A stretch of 64,000 bases of DNA from Lycocorax pyrrhopterus obiensis (taxonomy: Eukaryota; Chordata; Aves; Passeriformes; Paradisaeidae), in NCBI GenBank assembly GCA_014706295.1, contig JACSVZ010000011.1, positions 13,585,329 to 13,649,328 on the forward strand, written 5' to 3'. This document shows, piece by piece, positions 22,501 through 32,760 of this stretch. A program made the translations under genes and the position numbers. A model generated the notes under the pieces. It searched no databases and was not told the origin of the DNA. It saw only the letters and a program-made list of their open reading frames with translations. Position 1 is the first letter of the stretch. The number at the start of each line of letters is the position of its first letter.

Positions 22501-25500
22501 GGGGGGAGGCCAGGGCCAGCCGCACGCTGGACGTGCTGTTGTAGATGCTGGTGGGACAGGGTCTGGAAGAAGGTCACAGGGACTGAGAGCAGGTCCCACA
22601 GGGCTGCTCTCCACCCTGGCACCAGCAATGGATCCAAGTGCTGCTTATGTGGCATCTCGGTGTCTTCACCATGCCAGGAGCATCCCCACTGCAGACCACC
22701 TCCAGCTGCACTTACTCTGCTGGGCTGCTCGGTGCAGGGACAGGCAGGGTGTCCTCAGCTGGGGGCTCCTTTGGAGTGCCAGGAGACCCCAGCAGTGGCT
22801 GGGCATCAGCACTGGCATCCTGGGAGCCACCCTGAGATCGCCACCCACGCCGGCCCTCGTCTGTCCTCCTCCGCTCTTTGCGTCCCCCTGGGGGTGGCTC
22901 CTCCATGTCATCCTCCAGCTTGAGAGCACTCTGTGGAGGGACCAGGGGCATGGCACCGGGCACAGCAGCATCCCTGCCACCCCATGCACCCACTCTCCCT
23001 GCTGGAGGCAGGTGGCACATGGCCATATCCTGCTGGAGCCTCACTCACCTCGTAGAGTGTGAACTGCTGCTTCAAGTCGAGGTCGGTGCCCTTGCTGCCC
23101 AGGTACTGCTGCACCACCTGCTCCATGCCCTGCTGCTCCAGGCAGTCGGTCACGTCGTAGAAGGTGTCCTGATCTGGGAGGGCTGCCAGCGTCTGAGCAG
23201 AATCAGAGGGATGCTGCTGGAACTGGGGAGATCCACACTGAGCCCCACCAGTGTGGCACCACGGGGACACCCCCACAGACCTTGTTGATCAGTGTCATGG
23301 TGAACACCAGCAGCTCCGTGTCAGCCCCGTTGCGCTGCCCCAGGATGGCCATTAGGTTGGACCACGGACAGGCACCTGGGAAAAGAGGCACAAACAGGTG
23401 ACATGCAGGCCAGGAGGGGACACTGTCCCCCAGCAGGGACCTTGCAGGAGGCTGGAGCTGCACCCACCTCTCGCCTGATCCACGGCATTGACGGCACGGA
23501 TGAGCAGCAAGGCATTGGGCTCTGTGTACTCCACAAACACCAGGAGCAGCTTCAGTGCTGTCTTGACCACCAGGCGAAACTGGAACAAGGGATGGCAGCT
23601 GGGACAGCAGCAGTGGCAGCAGCCTGCCATCGTGCTACTGGGGCACTGTGGGGTGGCTGTGCCCATGCCCCAGGACTGGGAGCTTTGCCGTGGGGCCAGG
23701 GACTTGCAGCTGTGAGGCTGATGGCCAAGAGGCACTGGGAAGAGACCTAGAGCAGGAGTGTCTTAATCAAGCTCTGTGCCTGGGAATGTGGTCACATCAG
23801 GACAGGGAGCTCTGCAGATCCTGGGTGACTTCCAGATGAGTGGGAGCAGGATCCAACACAAGCAAAGGTACCAGGGTACTCTCTGCCCAGAGGCAGAGAG
23901 TGAAGTACATCCTCTGAGGGATGGTGCAAGGGAACAGCCACAAGCAGGGAAGGGGGCGCAGTGGAGGGCACAGGCAGCCCCCCAAGAACAACAGGCACTC
24001 ACTGGGCTTCCTGACAGCGTGTACAGCCACTGGACGGTCTCGTTGTGGTTGATGACACCCTGCATCCCATCCATGAAGAGCATGATCTGGCTTAAGGCTG
24101 CAAGGCAGAGAGTGGGCAGGCTGATGGCGCAGCAGGCAGGGGTTGGGAATTCCCATCCCTGCACGGCATCACCGCAGCAAGGGCGATGTCTGGCAGCTGC
24201 GAAGGCAGAGTAGCCCTGGCAGATTTGCTGGCTTGCCCGCCCTGAGTGCCAGCCTTCCTCCCTGGGGATAAGCATAGAATCCTGGAATGGTTTGAGTTGG
24301 AAGGGACCTTAAAGACCATCTCATTCCAACTCCCCTGCCACAGGCAGGGACACCTTCCTTTAGACCAGATTGCATCAAAGACCCATCCAGCCTGGCTTTG
24401 AACACTTCCAGGGATGGGGCATCCACAGCTTCTTTAGGCAACCTGCTCCAGAGGTGCCCTGTGCCCAAATACCAACCCCGGAGGATGTAATTCTGGTAGT
24501 TCTGGTCAGCCTCTGCCCCCACTTTGATCAGGCATGTCAACCCCTCCAGGTTCACGAACTCTGGCACCAGGTCCTTGTCCTCCTGCGGGGAGAAGGCCAA
24601 GTGTTACCGCAGTGTGGGGTGGGCAGCCAGCCCTGGGGGAGCCCCTGGCCCCCCACCGCACCAGCATCACCTCACCTGGAAGAGCTGCTTCAGGGAGAAG
24701 AGGGACCTCCGCAGCTCCGGCCCCTTCGAGTTGTACAGCTTCTCTGGGAGGAAAAGAGACATGCGGTGGGAGGGGCTCACTGCTGAACCAGCACTGCTTC
24801 CTGGGACAGCCCGGCATCCTGATTAACCCCTGTGCCATCACCCCGGCACTGCCCCGCCTGCGGGACACACTGGCTGGAAGCAGCTGCTGTTCCACAACTA
24901 CATATTTCAGCCCTGCCACTTTCCTATTTCCTTTTTTTTGCCCTTTTTTTTTTCTGACCAGCAATGACAAATATCCCCTTTGGTTTCCTGTGCAGAACCT
25001 AAACAGGAACACAGGCAGGAGGCTGAGCTACTGTTAGCCGTCCCTCTCTGGGCACAGCCATGCCATGGTCCCAGAGTTCCCAGCAGCCCCGGGGCTTGGG
25101 AAAAACCGCAGGATGGGGATGGGAAGGATGGTAGTGTGACATGGGTTGCTTGGGGACAGGACTGTCACTGGGCTGGAGACCATGTGCTTATGGGGGAGAT
25201 GCCTGCAGGCAGGAGCCAGCGTGGAGCAGCCGGGGCATTGGGAAGCTGGAAGGCCCCGTGAAGACACCAAAGCCATTGGGAGCCAGCACTTCCCACATGC
25301 AAAAATTGAGTTAGCCACGCATCCCAACTTATTTGGGTCAGGCTTAGAGCTGTAACAAGCCAAAAACAAGATGTCCAAGTAGTCCTCCAGATATGCCCTG
25401 TAAAACACAATGTCCCGGCAGCCTCCTCCACTCGCTTATCAACTTGTCAGAGAGATAAGAGGGAAAGCAGGGCAGCTGGGAGGGAAAGCAGAAGAGCTCA

Positions 25501-28500
25501 GACAGAGCCTGGGAACTGCTGACAAAGAGCATGACCATGACCCTGACCCTGGGCTTCCTGCCCCTTCCCGGATGGCTCAGCTGCAGCCCTGCACAGCCAG
25601 CCGATGCCCATCTGGCATCACTCTGCTCAGCGCTTGTTTTCCCCCTGCCAAAGACAAAAAAAAGTCTTGAGACTCCTGAATATTTTGCAGGACCTCAGAG
25701 CAGGCTGCCTGAACCATGGCAGCACTTTCTGCTGCGCAAGAGCCCTTTGTTTATGTCTTCACAGCTATATTTAGAGCTTGCCTGAATGACCCAGAATAAC
25801 TGCAGTGGGCGGTGGGCTCCCAGCCCAAGAGGCAAAAGTCCTGATCTCTGAGGAGGGAGGGGATTAACCCAGCGGGTACCCCATGAAGACCATGTCCCCT
25901 GATCTCTGGGAGGGGTTATGGGGTGGAAGCAGCCCTCTCCATCACAAAAAGCCTGGCCAAAACTCACTGCAGAGGCCAAACCTCCACCATCCAGGGCAGT
26001 GGAGCTGCTGGAGCAGCCTGGAGGAGGGAGCAGCCCCGACTCACCGATGATGGCGTGGACTCGGACGGAGAGCTGCGTGCGCAGAATTAGGGTTGGCCGT
26101 CTCCCCTTCCTAAGGTGGAGGAAAACGCAGTGTGAGTGCCTGCAGTGGGATCACCACAGCCCCTGGCTCCTTGCCCATGGTGCTCACACATATGTGGGGT
26201 CCCTGTGTCCTGTTCCCACAGGGCTCAGGTACCCCATGTGCCTCACCTGACCTCCTCATAGAAACCCTCCAGATCATCCTTCTGTTCCAGCAGGGACAAG
26301 TCAAGGTCCAGGTAGTGTCCAGAGGGTGAGACCTGCAGCGTGCAGTCCTCCAGCTGGGGATGCAGACAGCCAGGCTGAGCGCCCATGCCCACCACAGCCC
26401 TTCTGGCTCCCAGAGCATTCCCAGGTCACCCTCCTGCCCACACCGAACTCAGCTGGCAGACACATCCTGGAGTGAGGTGGCATGTCCCACCTATCCCCAG
26501 TCACTGGCTCTGCAGGGAGATGCCCCAGCACCCTCCGCCTCAGCCTGGTGCTAATTGTGGAGAAACATGGAGCCCCAGGCTGGAAAAGGCTGGAAAAGGC
26601 GGTCCTGCCACCATCGAGTTCCTTGGCAATCCCTGGGTGGGAACCATGGCGAGAGGTTGATCGGCTCCCTGAGGCTCCCCTTAGTCAGCAGGGGTGCGAC
26701 TGGGGCGGGATCTGTCTCCTCCCAGGGCTGGCAAATTGCCCCCGCCTGCAGGGATTGGGTTTGAGGGAACTGTCAGGCACTCAGCCCAGCCAGGGACACC
26801 CCAAGCCACGGCAAATCCCTGGGATGTCTCCTGGCTGACACACCTTCTGACTCAGCCCACAGCCACGTGGCATCTTCCATCAGGATGGGGATAAGCACAG
26901 CCCTGAGACAAAGCTGGGGTGAGGGCATCTACCCAGAAAGTCCATGCACAGCATCCATGGTGCACAGCCAGTGGGCACGGCACCCACCAAGTCTCTGAGG
27001 CGCCCTGGAGCCAGCAGCACCCCACAGCACTTAGGCAGGTCTTCTGGGACACAGCAATTCACCCTCGAGGCATGAGTAGAAGCAGAGGGAGGGCAGTGTC
27101 AGCACCCTGCCTCCTCTGCACATCTGGATCTGTTCCTAAAGCATTTGCAACTCCCCTGCCTCACCCTCTCCCTGCTCACCCCACCTCCAAGGAACAGATC
27201 TGCATCGCAGGAGCTGAGGACCGGGGATAAAACCCCATTATTAAAGCTGCTCGTGGTGCAAACAAGAGCAAGCAGCGCAAGCAGCAATAGGGGAGAGAAG
27301 TGGGGACCCATCAGCCACCTAAAACCCCACCTCAATTTCAGCCCCAAATTGCAAAAGATCCAAGCAGTATCCTGTGGCTGAGGAGCTCAGATGGGAACAG
27401 TCACAGCTTCTCGGCCTTTCCCATCAATGCCTTTCCCCACTGTGGCCCTGGAGATCCAGCAACAATACTGGGTATGGCTCCTGCATCTCACTGGGGTTCC
27501 TTTCCATGACATTCCCATCTCCTTGCATCCCAGCACTGTGCACAAGCTCACACATGAATTCACTGTGAGTGTGATGTTAATACCAGACGGCAAAGTAAAA
27601 TGTAACGTGCATTGAAGTAATTAATGCTGACCACGCCTCAGGATAACAGGCAATTTGGCAGGGCACTGTTGTTGGGTTGGACGTTGATGTGTCCCACTCC
27701 ACCTCCTGTGGTCACTGGCTACGCCCGCCAGCCATGGCAATGTGCAGCAAACACAGGCTGCTGGCACTGGGCAGGTGCTCCTGGCTGCCAGCTCTGCCTT
27801 CACGGCGTGAGCCCCTAACGCTGACCCCACACAGGGTTTGCTCGCTGGGGAATGCTTCAATTTCTCCACTGAGACAGGCTGTCCTGCATCCCCGCGTCTA
27901 CCTGGACATCCCTGCATCCACCCAGCCAATCCTGCATACTCCTGGGCATCCTCCCAGACATCTCTGTGTCCTCCTGGCCACCCCTGCATCCCCATAGGCA
28001 TCCCTGCAGCCTCCTGGGCATCACCTCAGGCATCCCTGCATCCACCCAGGCACTCAAACACAGCAAGAGCAGATCACCTCCAGTACAAAAGCCTTGCGTT
28101 CTCTGCGCTGCCACAGCCCCAGCAAGCCAGAGTTAACATCCCCTGCTCCTTTGGGGCTGGTGACATGTCCCAGCTGGCGGGGGGAGGCCAAGCCCCTGGG
28201 ACGTGACCCTGCGTATTTCCCGTGTGAGCTTGGCAATGTTTCCCACTAGGGATGCTCCAAGCACTGGGCCCTGGTTTGGCTGCGCCCCCCCTGGCAAACA
28301 CCATTCCCTGGGGATGGAGAGAGGCTGTCCCAGGCTCCTGCTGCCCTGCCAAAAATCCTGGGGAGCACTTCCACGCCAGGGAGCACCGACTGCCCCAGGG
28401 CCAGGGGTTATTCAGACAAGGGGTTTATACCATGTAGGATCAAGCTGGGATCTCAGTGTTGTGCTGCTGGGGGCAGCAAGCTGGGGTCACAGGTTACTGA

Positions 28501-31500
28501 CAGCTCCCAGTGCAGGGTGGCTCTGATCCACCTCTCTCCTGCCTGGTAAACCATTATAAAATGAGCCAGACTTTGAGGGCAATGGGAACTTGAGGGCAAA
28601 GCAGAGCTGGGAGAGGAGAGTGTCCCATGCTCACACATCCAGCCCACAGCTCCTGGGAGTCCCAGCCACCAGGCAGCAGGATGGATGCCCTTCATCCATT
28701 CACGGGGAGGTTCTGGGGTCATGCTGAGGACACGACGCTGGTGCCAGCCCTGATGGGTGACAAGGACCCATGACCTGGGAACAACAGGTCTAATGGAAGG
28801 TGTTCTTGCCCACGGCAGCAGGGTGGAGCAAGATGATCCCTTTGAGGTCCCTTCAAATCCAAACCATTCCAAGGATACAATGGGGGTGTGATGGAGACCT
28901 CCCCACCTCAAATATGGAGACATTGTCCACACACAGACGAACTCACACCACCCACCACAGCATCACATTTTCCTGCTCACCCCTATCACGCCATCCCCCA
29001 TATGGGAGGATGCTCCAAGGCCAGGCAGCAAATATCCTCTTTATCTGCCAGCAAAGGAAACACTTTTACTCCCTAGTAACACTTTCTTTTTGCAGTAACC
29101 ACAATTTCCCAACATTGCTGCTGCTCTTCTACAAAGGCTATGGGGAAATTAGAGAAAAAAATGTATTATTTAAATATAGTAGGCAGCAGCTAAACACAAG
29201 GCACTGACAGGTCAGAAAGCCCTGGCATCACCAGCTGCTGCTCACCCTCCCAGAACACACAGGGGCCAATGGTTTATAGAGCTATGCTGCAGGACCAACC
29301 CCAACCCCAGCCAAGTGCATTCACCACAATTTAGTTGCAGGGCTAAGAAGGGTGTCCACTGCCAGGGCATTCAGGTCCTGTCCCCTGTCCACTCCTGCAT
29401 GATGGACGGCAGCAAGTGGATGAGAACACTGCCACTGCGGGGGCAGGAAATAAAACCCAAGCCAGGAGAGATCTCTGGAGGTCACCCAGAGTTGGCCCAG
29501 AAGTGCAAACTTGCTTCCCTCTTGAAGCTCCTCCAGCTGGGCTCATTGCTCATTAGTAGATCTCTCGTTGCTCATCAACACACCTGTGGCAGCAGGAGGA
29601 CCCCAGTCCTAGGGCAGCAGCTGGAAAGGCCATGGCATGAACGCCTGGCTGCAGCTCCCTGCCCGGGATCCCTGCAAGGACGGTGTTGGGAGCTGGGGAG
29701 TGCTGGGGGCTGCTGGGCACCAACACGCAGCTCTAAGCAAGCAGCAAATTAGGGGAAAGCAGCGCCACTGACGACCCCTCCTCACTGCTTTTGTGCCTTC
29801 CAGAGGTTAGTGGGGCAAAGACCCTCACCAAAGCCCTCCTCAAGCCTGTTAGGAAACAGAGGGCAACAGGGCTGTGGGATGGGGCTTGTGCACTTCACAC
29901 ACGGAGATTGCCCCACCAGCACTTCTATCGAGCACAAGAGCTCTGAGCAAGCTTATGGCACTGAGGCCATCAAGCTGTTTGCTCTTCCCAGATTTCCAGG
30001 GGAGGAAGGATAAAGCAAAACTCTAGCCTGATGGGTTTTGCAATTGTTTGGAAAAATCCCCAGATTCAGAGGTGAGATAGTACTCTAGGGAGACAAGGGA
30101 GTGCAGGGGCCTTTGGGGACTTAAAGGACAGCCAAAAAAACCTGCCCTGTCAAAACCTGCCTTCGGAGGTTCAGAAAACGCCCACGCCCTGCCCAAGCAT
30201 CACCCAAGGGTACTAGAAAAATGCTGGAAAGCTGGAGAAGATAGTATCAGCCTGGAGGCAAACAATGCAGCAGCGGCAAACAAAGCGGGAAGGTATTTCC
30301 AAGCACAAACACACTTCCCGGAGAGCATGAAAAAGTCATCAGCGACAGGTCGTGTTCAGGGAGAGGAAGCACCGAGGGTGTCATGGGGCAGGACATGCCT
30401 GCACCAGAAACATCTTTCTCATCATCTCTAAGCTGTTCCCAGCACAGGGAGCTGCTTTGCTGGGCCCAGCAAGGGCAGGACTCAGCTGCTCTCCCATGGC
30501 AGCTCATCCCCTGGGTGCCTGTGGCTCAATCCTCCTCCTCCGATGAGCGTAACCCCAGCCCAGCTCCCTCCTGGCTGCTGCATCCTCTTCCCAGTGCTCT
30601 GCAGGTCCAGGCATGCTGCCCAGCAGGACAAACCTGGCACCAGGCATCCCCAGATGAATTTTTTTACAGCCAGTTCCTTGGGAAAAATCCGACTGTTCAT
30701 TTACTAATTTTAGCGCGGTAACTAATGGAGCTGAGTGCTACCTGGCACAAAGGGCACCAGGGGAGGCTTTGGCTGGTCGTGCCAGGGGCACTGGCTGCAT
30801 GGCTCCAAGGGTGCCAGCTCTGAATTTGGACTGAACTGGGTGGTTTGGGAGACTGACCTCACTCCACAGGCTGTAAATCCCACTGCAGGAGGCTCCTAAT
30901 GAACATGTTTGCTCATGCAAACCCCAGCCAGCATCCCAGCTCGTCAGGTGCGACATTTTGCAGCCCTTGCTGCCTCAGAGAGCTCCGTGTGGTAAAGGCA
31001 GCATGGTTTATAACCTATATAATCCAGAAATCTGGTTTATAAACCCAGAACAGGATCCAGGCTCTTCACCTGTTGCTTCACCAAGGGTCATGGGATGATA
31101 CAGGGAAACTACAGGAAAAAATATCCAGAGCTTGGCTTAGGCAGAGAACAGAGCCTGAAATCCCAGGGTCAACACACTTCTGCTGGGCATAGGACCTCCT
31201 TGCAACGCTCCCGCCCTCGGGAACGCAGTGTCCAGTCTCCCCTCCCCCTCCCACTGCCCCGCGCCACCATGGCAGCACTGCGGGCTGGCGATCCCGTTAC
31301 AGCCAGCTCCTGCCCAGGGAGCACAGCACACGCCTGAAATTTGAGTTTGCTCCATTCGTCATGTCTCCGGGCTGTTTGTTCCCAAACAAACTCCCTTTAG
31401 TCACCGCCTAAAAATCCCATGACGGCGACGACATGAGACGCTGCTTCTTTGCTCCAAGGAAAATGAAAAGGGGGATAAAGGGGAGGTTTGTTTGGTGCAG

Positions 31501-32623
31501 GGAAAGGTCTCAAAGTGATCCCCTCTCCCCTGGCAGGCCAGCAAGTTCAGTGTCGGGCACACCGAGCTGATTTCCCCCCTCGTGCTGCCCCATCTCTCCG
31601 CTCCGGCTCTGACTCCACAACCCCCCAGCCAGCCTGGGTTCCTGCCTCCCTTCCCTGCACTTCTCTAGTGCTGCAAGACGGAGATGCTCAGCTATTGCCA
31701 AGCTCTGCTGGGTCCCGCGTTCCTAAGGAGGAAAACAAGCCTGTCCCCATCCTGAGAAGGATGCTTTGAGAGCATCACGCCCACAGGAGATACCCAGCAA
31801 GGGTCCCCTGTGTCCCCTGTCTCCTCCACTTCCCAGCCCGAGTCAGGCTTGAGGACACACAAACAAGACACGGTGTCTCGCTTCCCATTCGGCCTCCTGC
31901 CTTCCTCCCAGCTGAAGGAAATTGCTCAGCGTGAATTTCTCTGGTGACAAAGCTGCTGGCGGACCGGTGAGATGAGGGGCCGGTGAGGGGCTGCAGGGGC
32001 TGGTGGTCCTCCGCCCCCAGCATCACCTCCCCAAGTTCCAGGTGCCGCAGCAAGCAGGAACGCTGCAAGGGTCGCGAGGGCTGGGGAGCCGGTGTGCTCC
32101 GCTCCGGGTTGCCCGCGTGGAAACGGGATGCCGGTGGGGAACACGCTGCCTGGCTCAGCCCCGACGACACGGGGACGGACGCCTGCCGTCATCCTGCTTC
32201 CCCCTGCCTGGGTTCCTGCCTGCTCTAAACAAACACATCCTCTTCCTCCCCGCCGACTCATTCCGGCCGGCCGAAGCTGGCATCTCCCGCGGGGGCTCAC
32301 GAATCCCGCCGTGACTCACACCGGGAGCGCTTCCCGGGACACGCCGTCCGATCCCTCGGCCCCCGGTCCCCTCTGGCCGGCAATCCCCACCCCGCCCCCG
32401 CACGGTGCTTTCCCCGCCGCACCCCGTTCCTGCTCACCGGCAGCGGGGCCCCGACCAGGCGGTGCAGCGCGGGCAGCTGCGCCCCCAGGGCCAGCGCCTC
32501 CTCCACGGCGTAAACCGGGGCTCGTCGGGGCTCCGGGAAGCTGCCGAAGGAGAAGGGATCCGCGTCCTCCAGGTACTGCACCCGGCATGGCACCGTCGCC
32601 TCCGCCGCCTCCACCACCGCCAT
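16457..32623 (-). CDS. FHOD1: FH1/FH2 domain-containing protein 1 (formin FHOD1), 25 coding exons
   Basis: FHOD1 is a diaphanous-related formin that binds, caps and bundles actin filaments in stress fibres and is released from autoinhibition by Rho-ROCK signalling. Coding exons, 5' to 3': 32438-32623, 26247-26353, 26045-26109, 24676-24743, 24477-24582, 24003-24097, 23468-23579, 23281-23375, 23049-23192, 22716-22930, 22452-22562, 22130-22153, 21690-21750, 21374-21427 (or -21420), 20749-20916, 19562-20502, 19153-19305, 18833-19015, 18449-18568, 18135-18296, 17845-18035, 17580-17772, 17347-17500, 17085-17261, 16457-16539. All have GT/AG borders, and phases chain except within exon 15. The product is about 1,320 residues (human about 1,164). 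Domains: GTPase-binding-like start 1-65, FH3/DID about 100-340, linker, FH1 about 705-780, FH2 about 790-1190 ([22 protein letters not shown]), DAD about 1255 ([11 protein letters not shown]), and a ROCK-type RGNRKS..RRTLKS tail. Confidence 0.95.
16735..17080 (+). repeat. Purine-rich minisatellite in the last FHOD1 intron
   Basis: About 345 bp of degenerate tandem units built on 'gggacacagagatgggacag' and 'acagagacatggagatggga' fill most of the intron between 16540 and 17084. Spurious overlapping open frames on both strands result. Confidence 0.85.
17845..19305 (-). CDS. FHOD1: FHOD1 exons encoding the core of the FH2 domain
   Basis: Five exons (19153-19305, 18833-19015, 18449-18568, 18135-18296, 17845-18035) encode the actin-nucleating FH2 fold. 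Landmarks are [60 protein letters not shown], the formin signature [17 protein letters not shown], and the C-terminal helices to VHRRVLNR. Each exon has a standard donor and acceptor. Four of the five have lengths that are multiples of three; 17845-18035 (191 nt) ends in phase 2. Confidence 0.95.
19562..20502 (-). CDS. FHOD1: FHOD1 large exon with the FH1 proline-rich region and FH2 start
   Basis: This 941-nt exon encodes a serine/acid-rich linker, a conserved [18 protein letters not shown] segment, the FH1 domain and the beginning of FH2 ([13 protein letters not shown]). FH1 consists of about five 13-residue units of the type AIPGC plus polyproline, for profilin-actin binding and SH3 contacts. 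Acceptor CTCCCTGCAG|GG, donor TCAAAG|GTACTG. Phase 1 at the start requires one base from the exon before, which conflicts with the in-frame reading of exon 20749-20916. Confidence 0.93.
19790..19992 (-). repeat. FHOD1: Coding 39-bp tandem repeat in the FHOD1 FH1 domain
   Basis: On plus the units read 'gtgggcaaccagggatggca' followed by 'ggaggtggaggtggaggt'; each encodes A-[LI]-P-G-C-P plus a proline run. About five units of slightly different length are present, all in frame. Confidence 0.9.
20749..20916 (-). CDS. FHOD1: FHOD1 coding exon 15, with a reading-frame break
   Basis: The acceptor CATCTTGCAG|AGCTCG leads into the conserved [14 protein letters not shown] segment and [11 protein letters not shown]. 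That frame meets TGA at about 20777-20775 before any usable donor: the only GT on the way is the poor GAT|GTCCTC. The good donor ATAA|GTAGGT at 20748 sits in the +1 frame ([12 protein letters not shown]), and that frame supplies exactly the one base needed by the next exon. The exon is 168 nt where 167 would keep frame. A one-base insertion, perhaps in the GGGAAA near 20790-20800, is the simplest reading. It could be an assembly error, an allele or real damage. Confidence 0.7.
   Translation of the reverse strand, partial: SSLFGEPGCSPEREDLFHGQGTARCPQRYYTGASLLLLHGKETMAPLIPGWSHPA
21374..21427 (-). CDS. FHOD1: FHOD1 coding exon 14, alternative acceptor possible
   Basis: The exon encodes [15 protein letters not shown] and joins exon 15 as ...KKFE-ARFLE. 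The good acceptor TTTTCCCTCAG|GCG (exon end 21427) needs the preceding exon to use the weaker donor at 21684. The good preceding donor GGG|GTGAGG at 21689 needs the weak acceptor at GGGAG|GAT (exon end 21420). Both pairings keep frame. Confidence 0.7.
   Translation of the reverse strand, partial: AGGCPLLAWGQAYFEEV
21690..21750 (-). CDS. FHOD1: FHOD1 coding exon 13
   Basis: The exon encodes [20 protein letters not shown]. Acceptor CTATCTGCAG|GA; donor GGG|GTGAGG, or GAG|GTGTCC five bases further. Its first base completes the Trp codon begun in the 24-nt exon. It is proline/serine-rich linker without strong conservation, so the call rests on splice sites and phase. Confidence 0.65.
21829..22086 (+). 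repeat. CR1 LINE 3'-end copy in a FHOD1 intron
   Basis: A 258-bp sense CR1 tail: 'gggagaattaatatgttaag', 'aagaaattcttccctgtgag', 'gttgcccagagaagctgtgg' and terminal 'cctatgattctatgatcatg'. It lies antisense to FHOD1. Confidence 0.92.
22130..22153 (-). CDS. FHOD1: FHOD1 24-nt microexon
   Basis: The exon encodes only LHQTAPV plus the first two bases of a Trp codon. Acceptor CCTTTTGCAG|G and donor GTCTG|GTAAGT are both strong. The residues align with the conserved YKLHQTxSVW segment of the family, so the exon is real despite its size. Confidence 0.88.
22452..22930 (-). CDS. FHOD1: FHOD1 coding exons 10 and 11 (post-FH3 linker)
   Basis: Exon 22716-22930 begins with [16 protein letters not shown], the conserved end of the FH3 region, and continues into a basic and Pro/Ser-rich linker. 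Exon 22452-22562 encodes [19 protein letters not shown] and ends in RSVYK. Donors GCAGA|GTAAGT and TACAA|GTAAGG. Confidence 0.9.
23049..24743 (-). CDS. FHOD1: FHOD1 exons 4-9 encoding the FH3/DID armadillo region
   Basis: Six exons (24676-24743, 24477-24582, 24003-24097, 23468-23579, 23281-23375, 23049-23192) encode [99 protein letters not shown] and [20 protein letters not shown]. This region binds the C-terminal DAD and holds the protein inactive. Spacing and phases agree throughout. Confidence 0.95.
24274..24470 (-). repeat. CR1 LINE fragment abutting a FHOD1 splice donor
   Basis: Reverse complement of the CR1 3' end ('catagaatcctggaatggtt', 'aagggaccttaaagaccatc', 'tttgaacacttccagggatg'). 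Its far end reaches to within about 10 bp of the donor of the exon 24477-24582. Confidence 0.88.
26045..26353 (-). CDS. FHOD1: FHOD1 coding exons 2 and 3
   Basis: Exon 26247-26353 encodes [20 protein letters not shown] and ends EGFYEEV. Exon 26045-26109 encodes [19 protein letters not shown]. They join in phase 2, and the second leaves one base for the Glu of EKLY. Both match the family closely between the GTPase-binding-like start and FH3. Confidence 0.93.
27885..28065 (+). repeat. Degenerate 'catccctgcatcc' minisatellite
   Basis: Units of about 22-25 bp built on 'catccctgcatccacccagg' and 'catccctgcagcctcctggg' repeat roughly seven times inside FHOD1 intron 1. Confidence 0.8.
28767..28885 (+). 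repeat. CR1 LINE 3'-end fragment
   Basis: Sense CR1 tail: 'gaacaacaggtctaatggaa', 'agcaagatgatccctttgag', 'gtcccttcaaatccaaacca'. Diverged. Confidence 0.8.
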
Positions 32624-32760
32624 GGCCCCGCCGCCGCCGCCGCGGCCGCGCGCGACACCGCACCCGGGGCGGACACGGCGTCGGCCCAGCCCTCCGCCCC
32701 ACCCGTCCCGGGAGAGGCCGCTCGGTGCTCGGCGCGCCCTCCCGCGGGCGTCCAGAAAGG
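32030..32760 (-). promoter_or_regulatory. FHOD1: CpG island over the FHOD1 promoter and first exon
   Basis: GC-rich, CpG-dense sequence with GCC trinucleotide runs around the ATG at 32623. I see no TATA box, which is usual for a broadly expressed CpG-island promoter. Confidence 0.65.
32438..32623 (-). CDS. FHOD1: FHOD1 first coding exon
   Basis: 62 codons from ATG 32623 to donor CTGCCG|GTGAGC. The product [20 protein letters not shown] continues with FPEPRRAP and [16 protein letters not shown], the conserved formin FHOD1 N-terminus. The upstream in-frame ATG in the minisatellite-like flank is not used because homology starts here. Confidence 0.92.

Larger units (their letters stand above)
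26354..32437 (-). other. FHOD1: FHOD1 intron 1 (6.1 kb)
   Basis: The intron holds a short minisatellite (27885-28065) and a CR1 tail (28767-28885). I saw no coding exon and no RNA gene. Open frames up to about 160 codons lack family motifs. Confidence 0.7.

Noticed and set aside
25034..25408. Minus-strand frame beginning [16 protein letters not shown] in a FHOD1 intron
   Set aside because: A CAG precedes it, but there is no matching donor, FHOD1 phases are complete without it, and the family has no such segment there.
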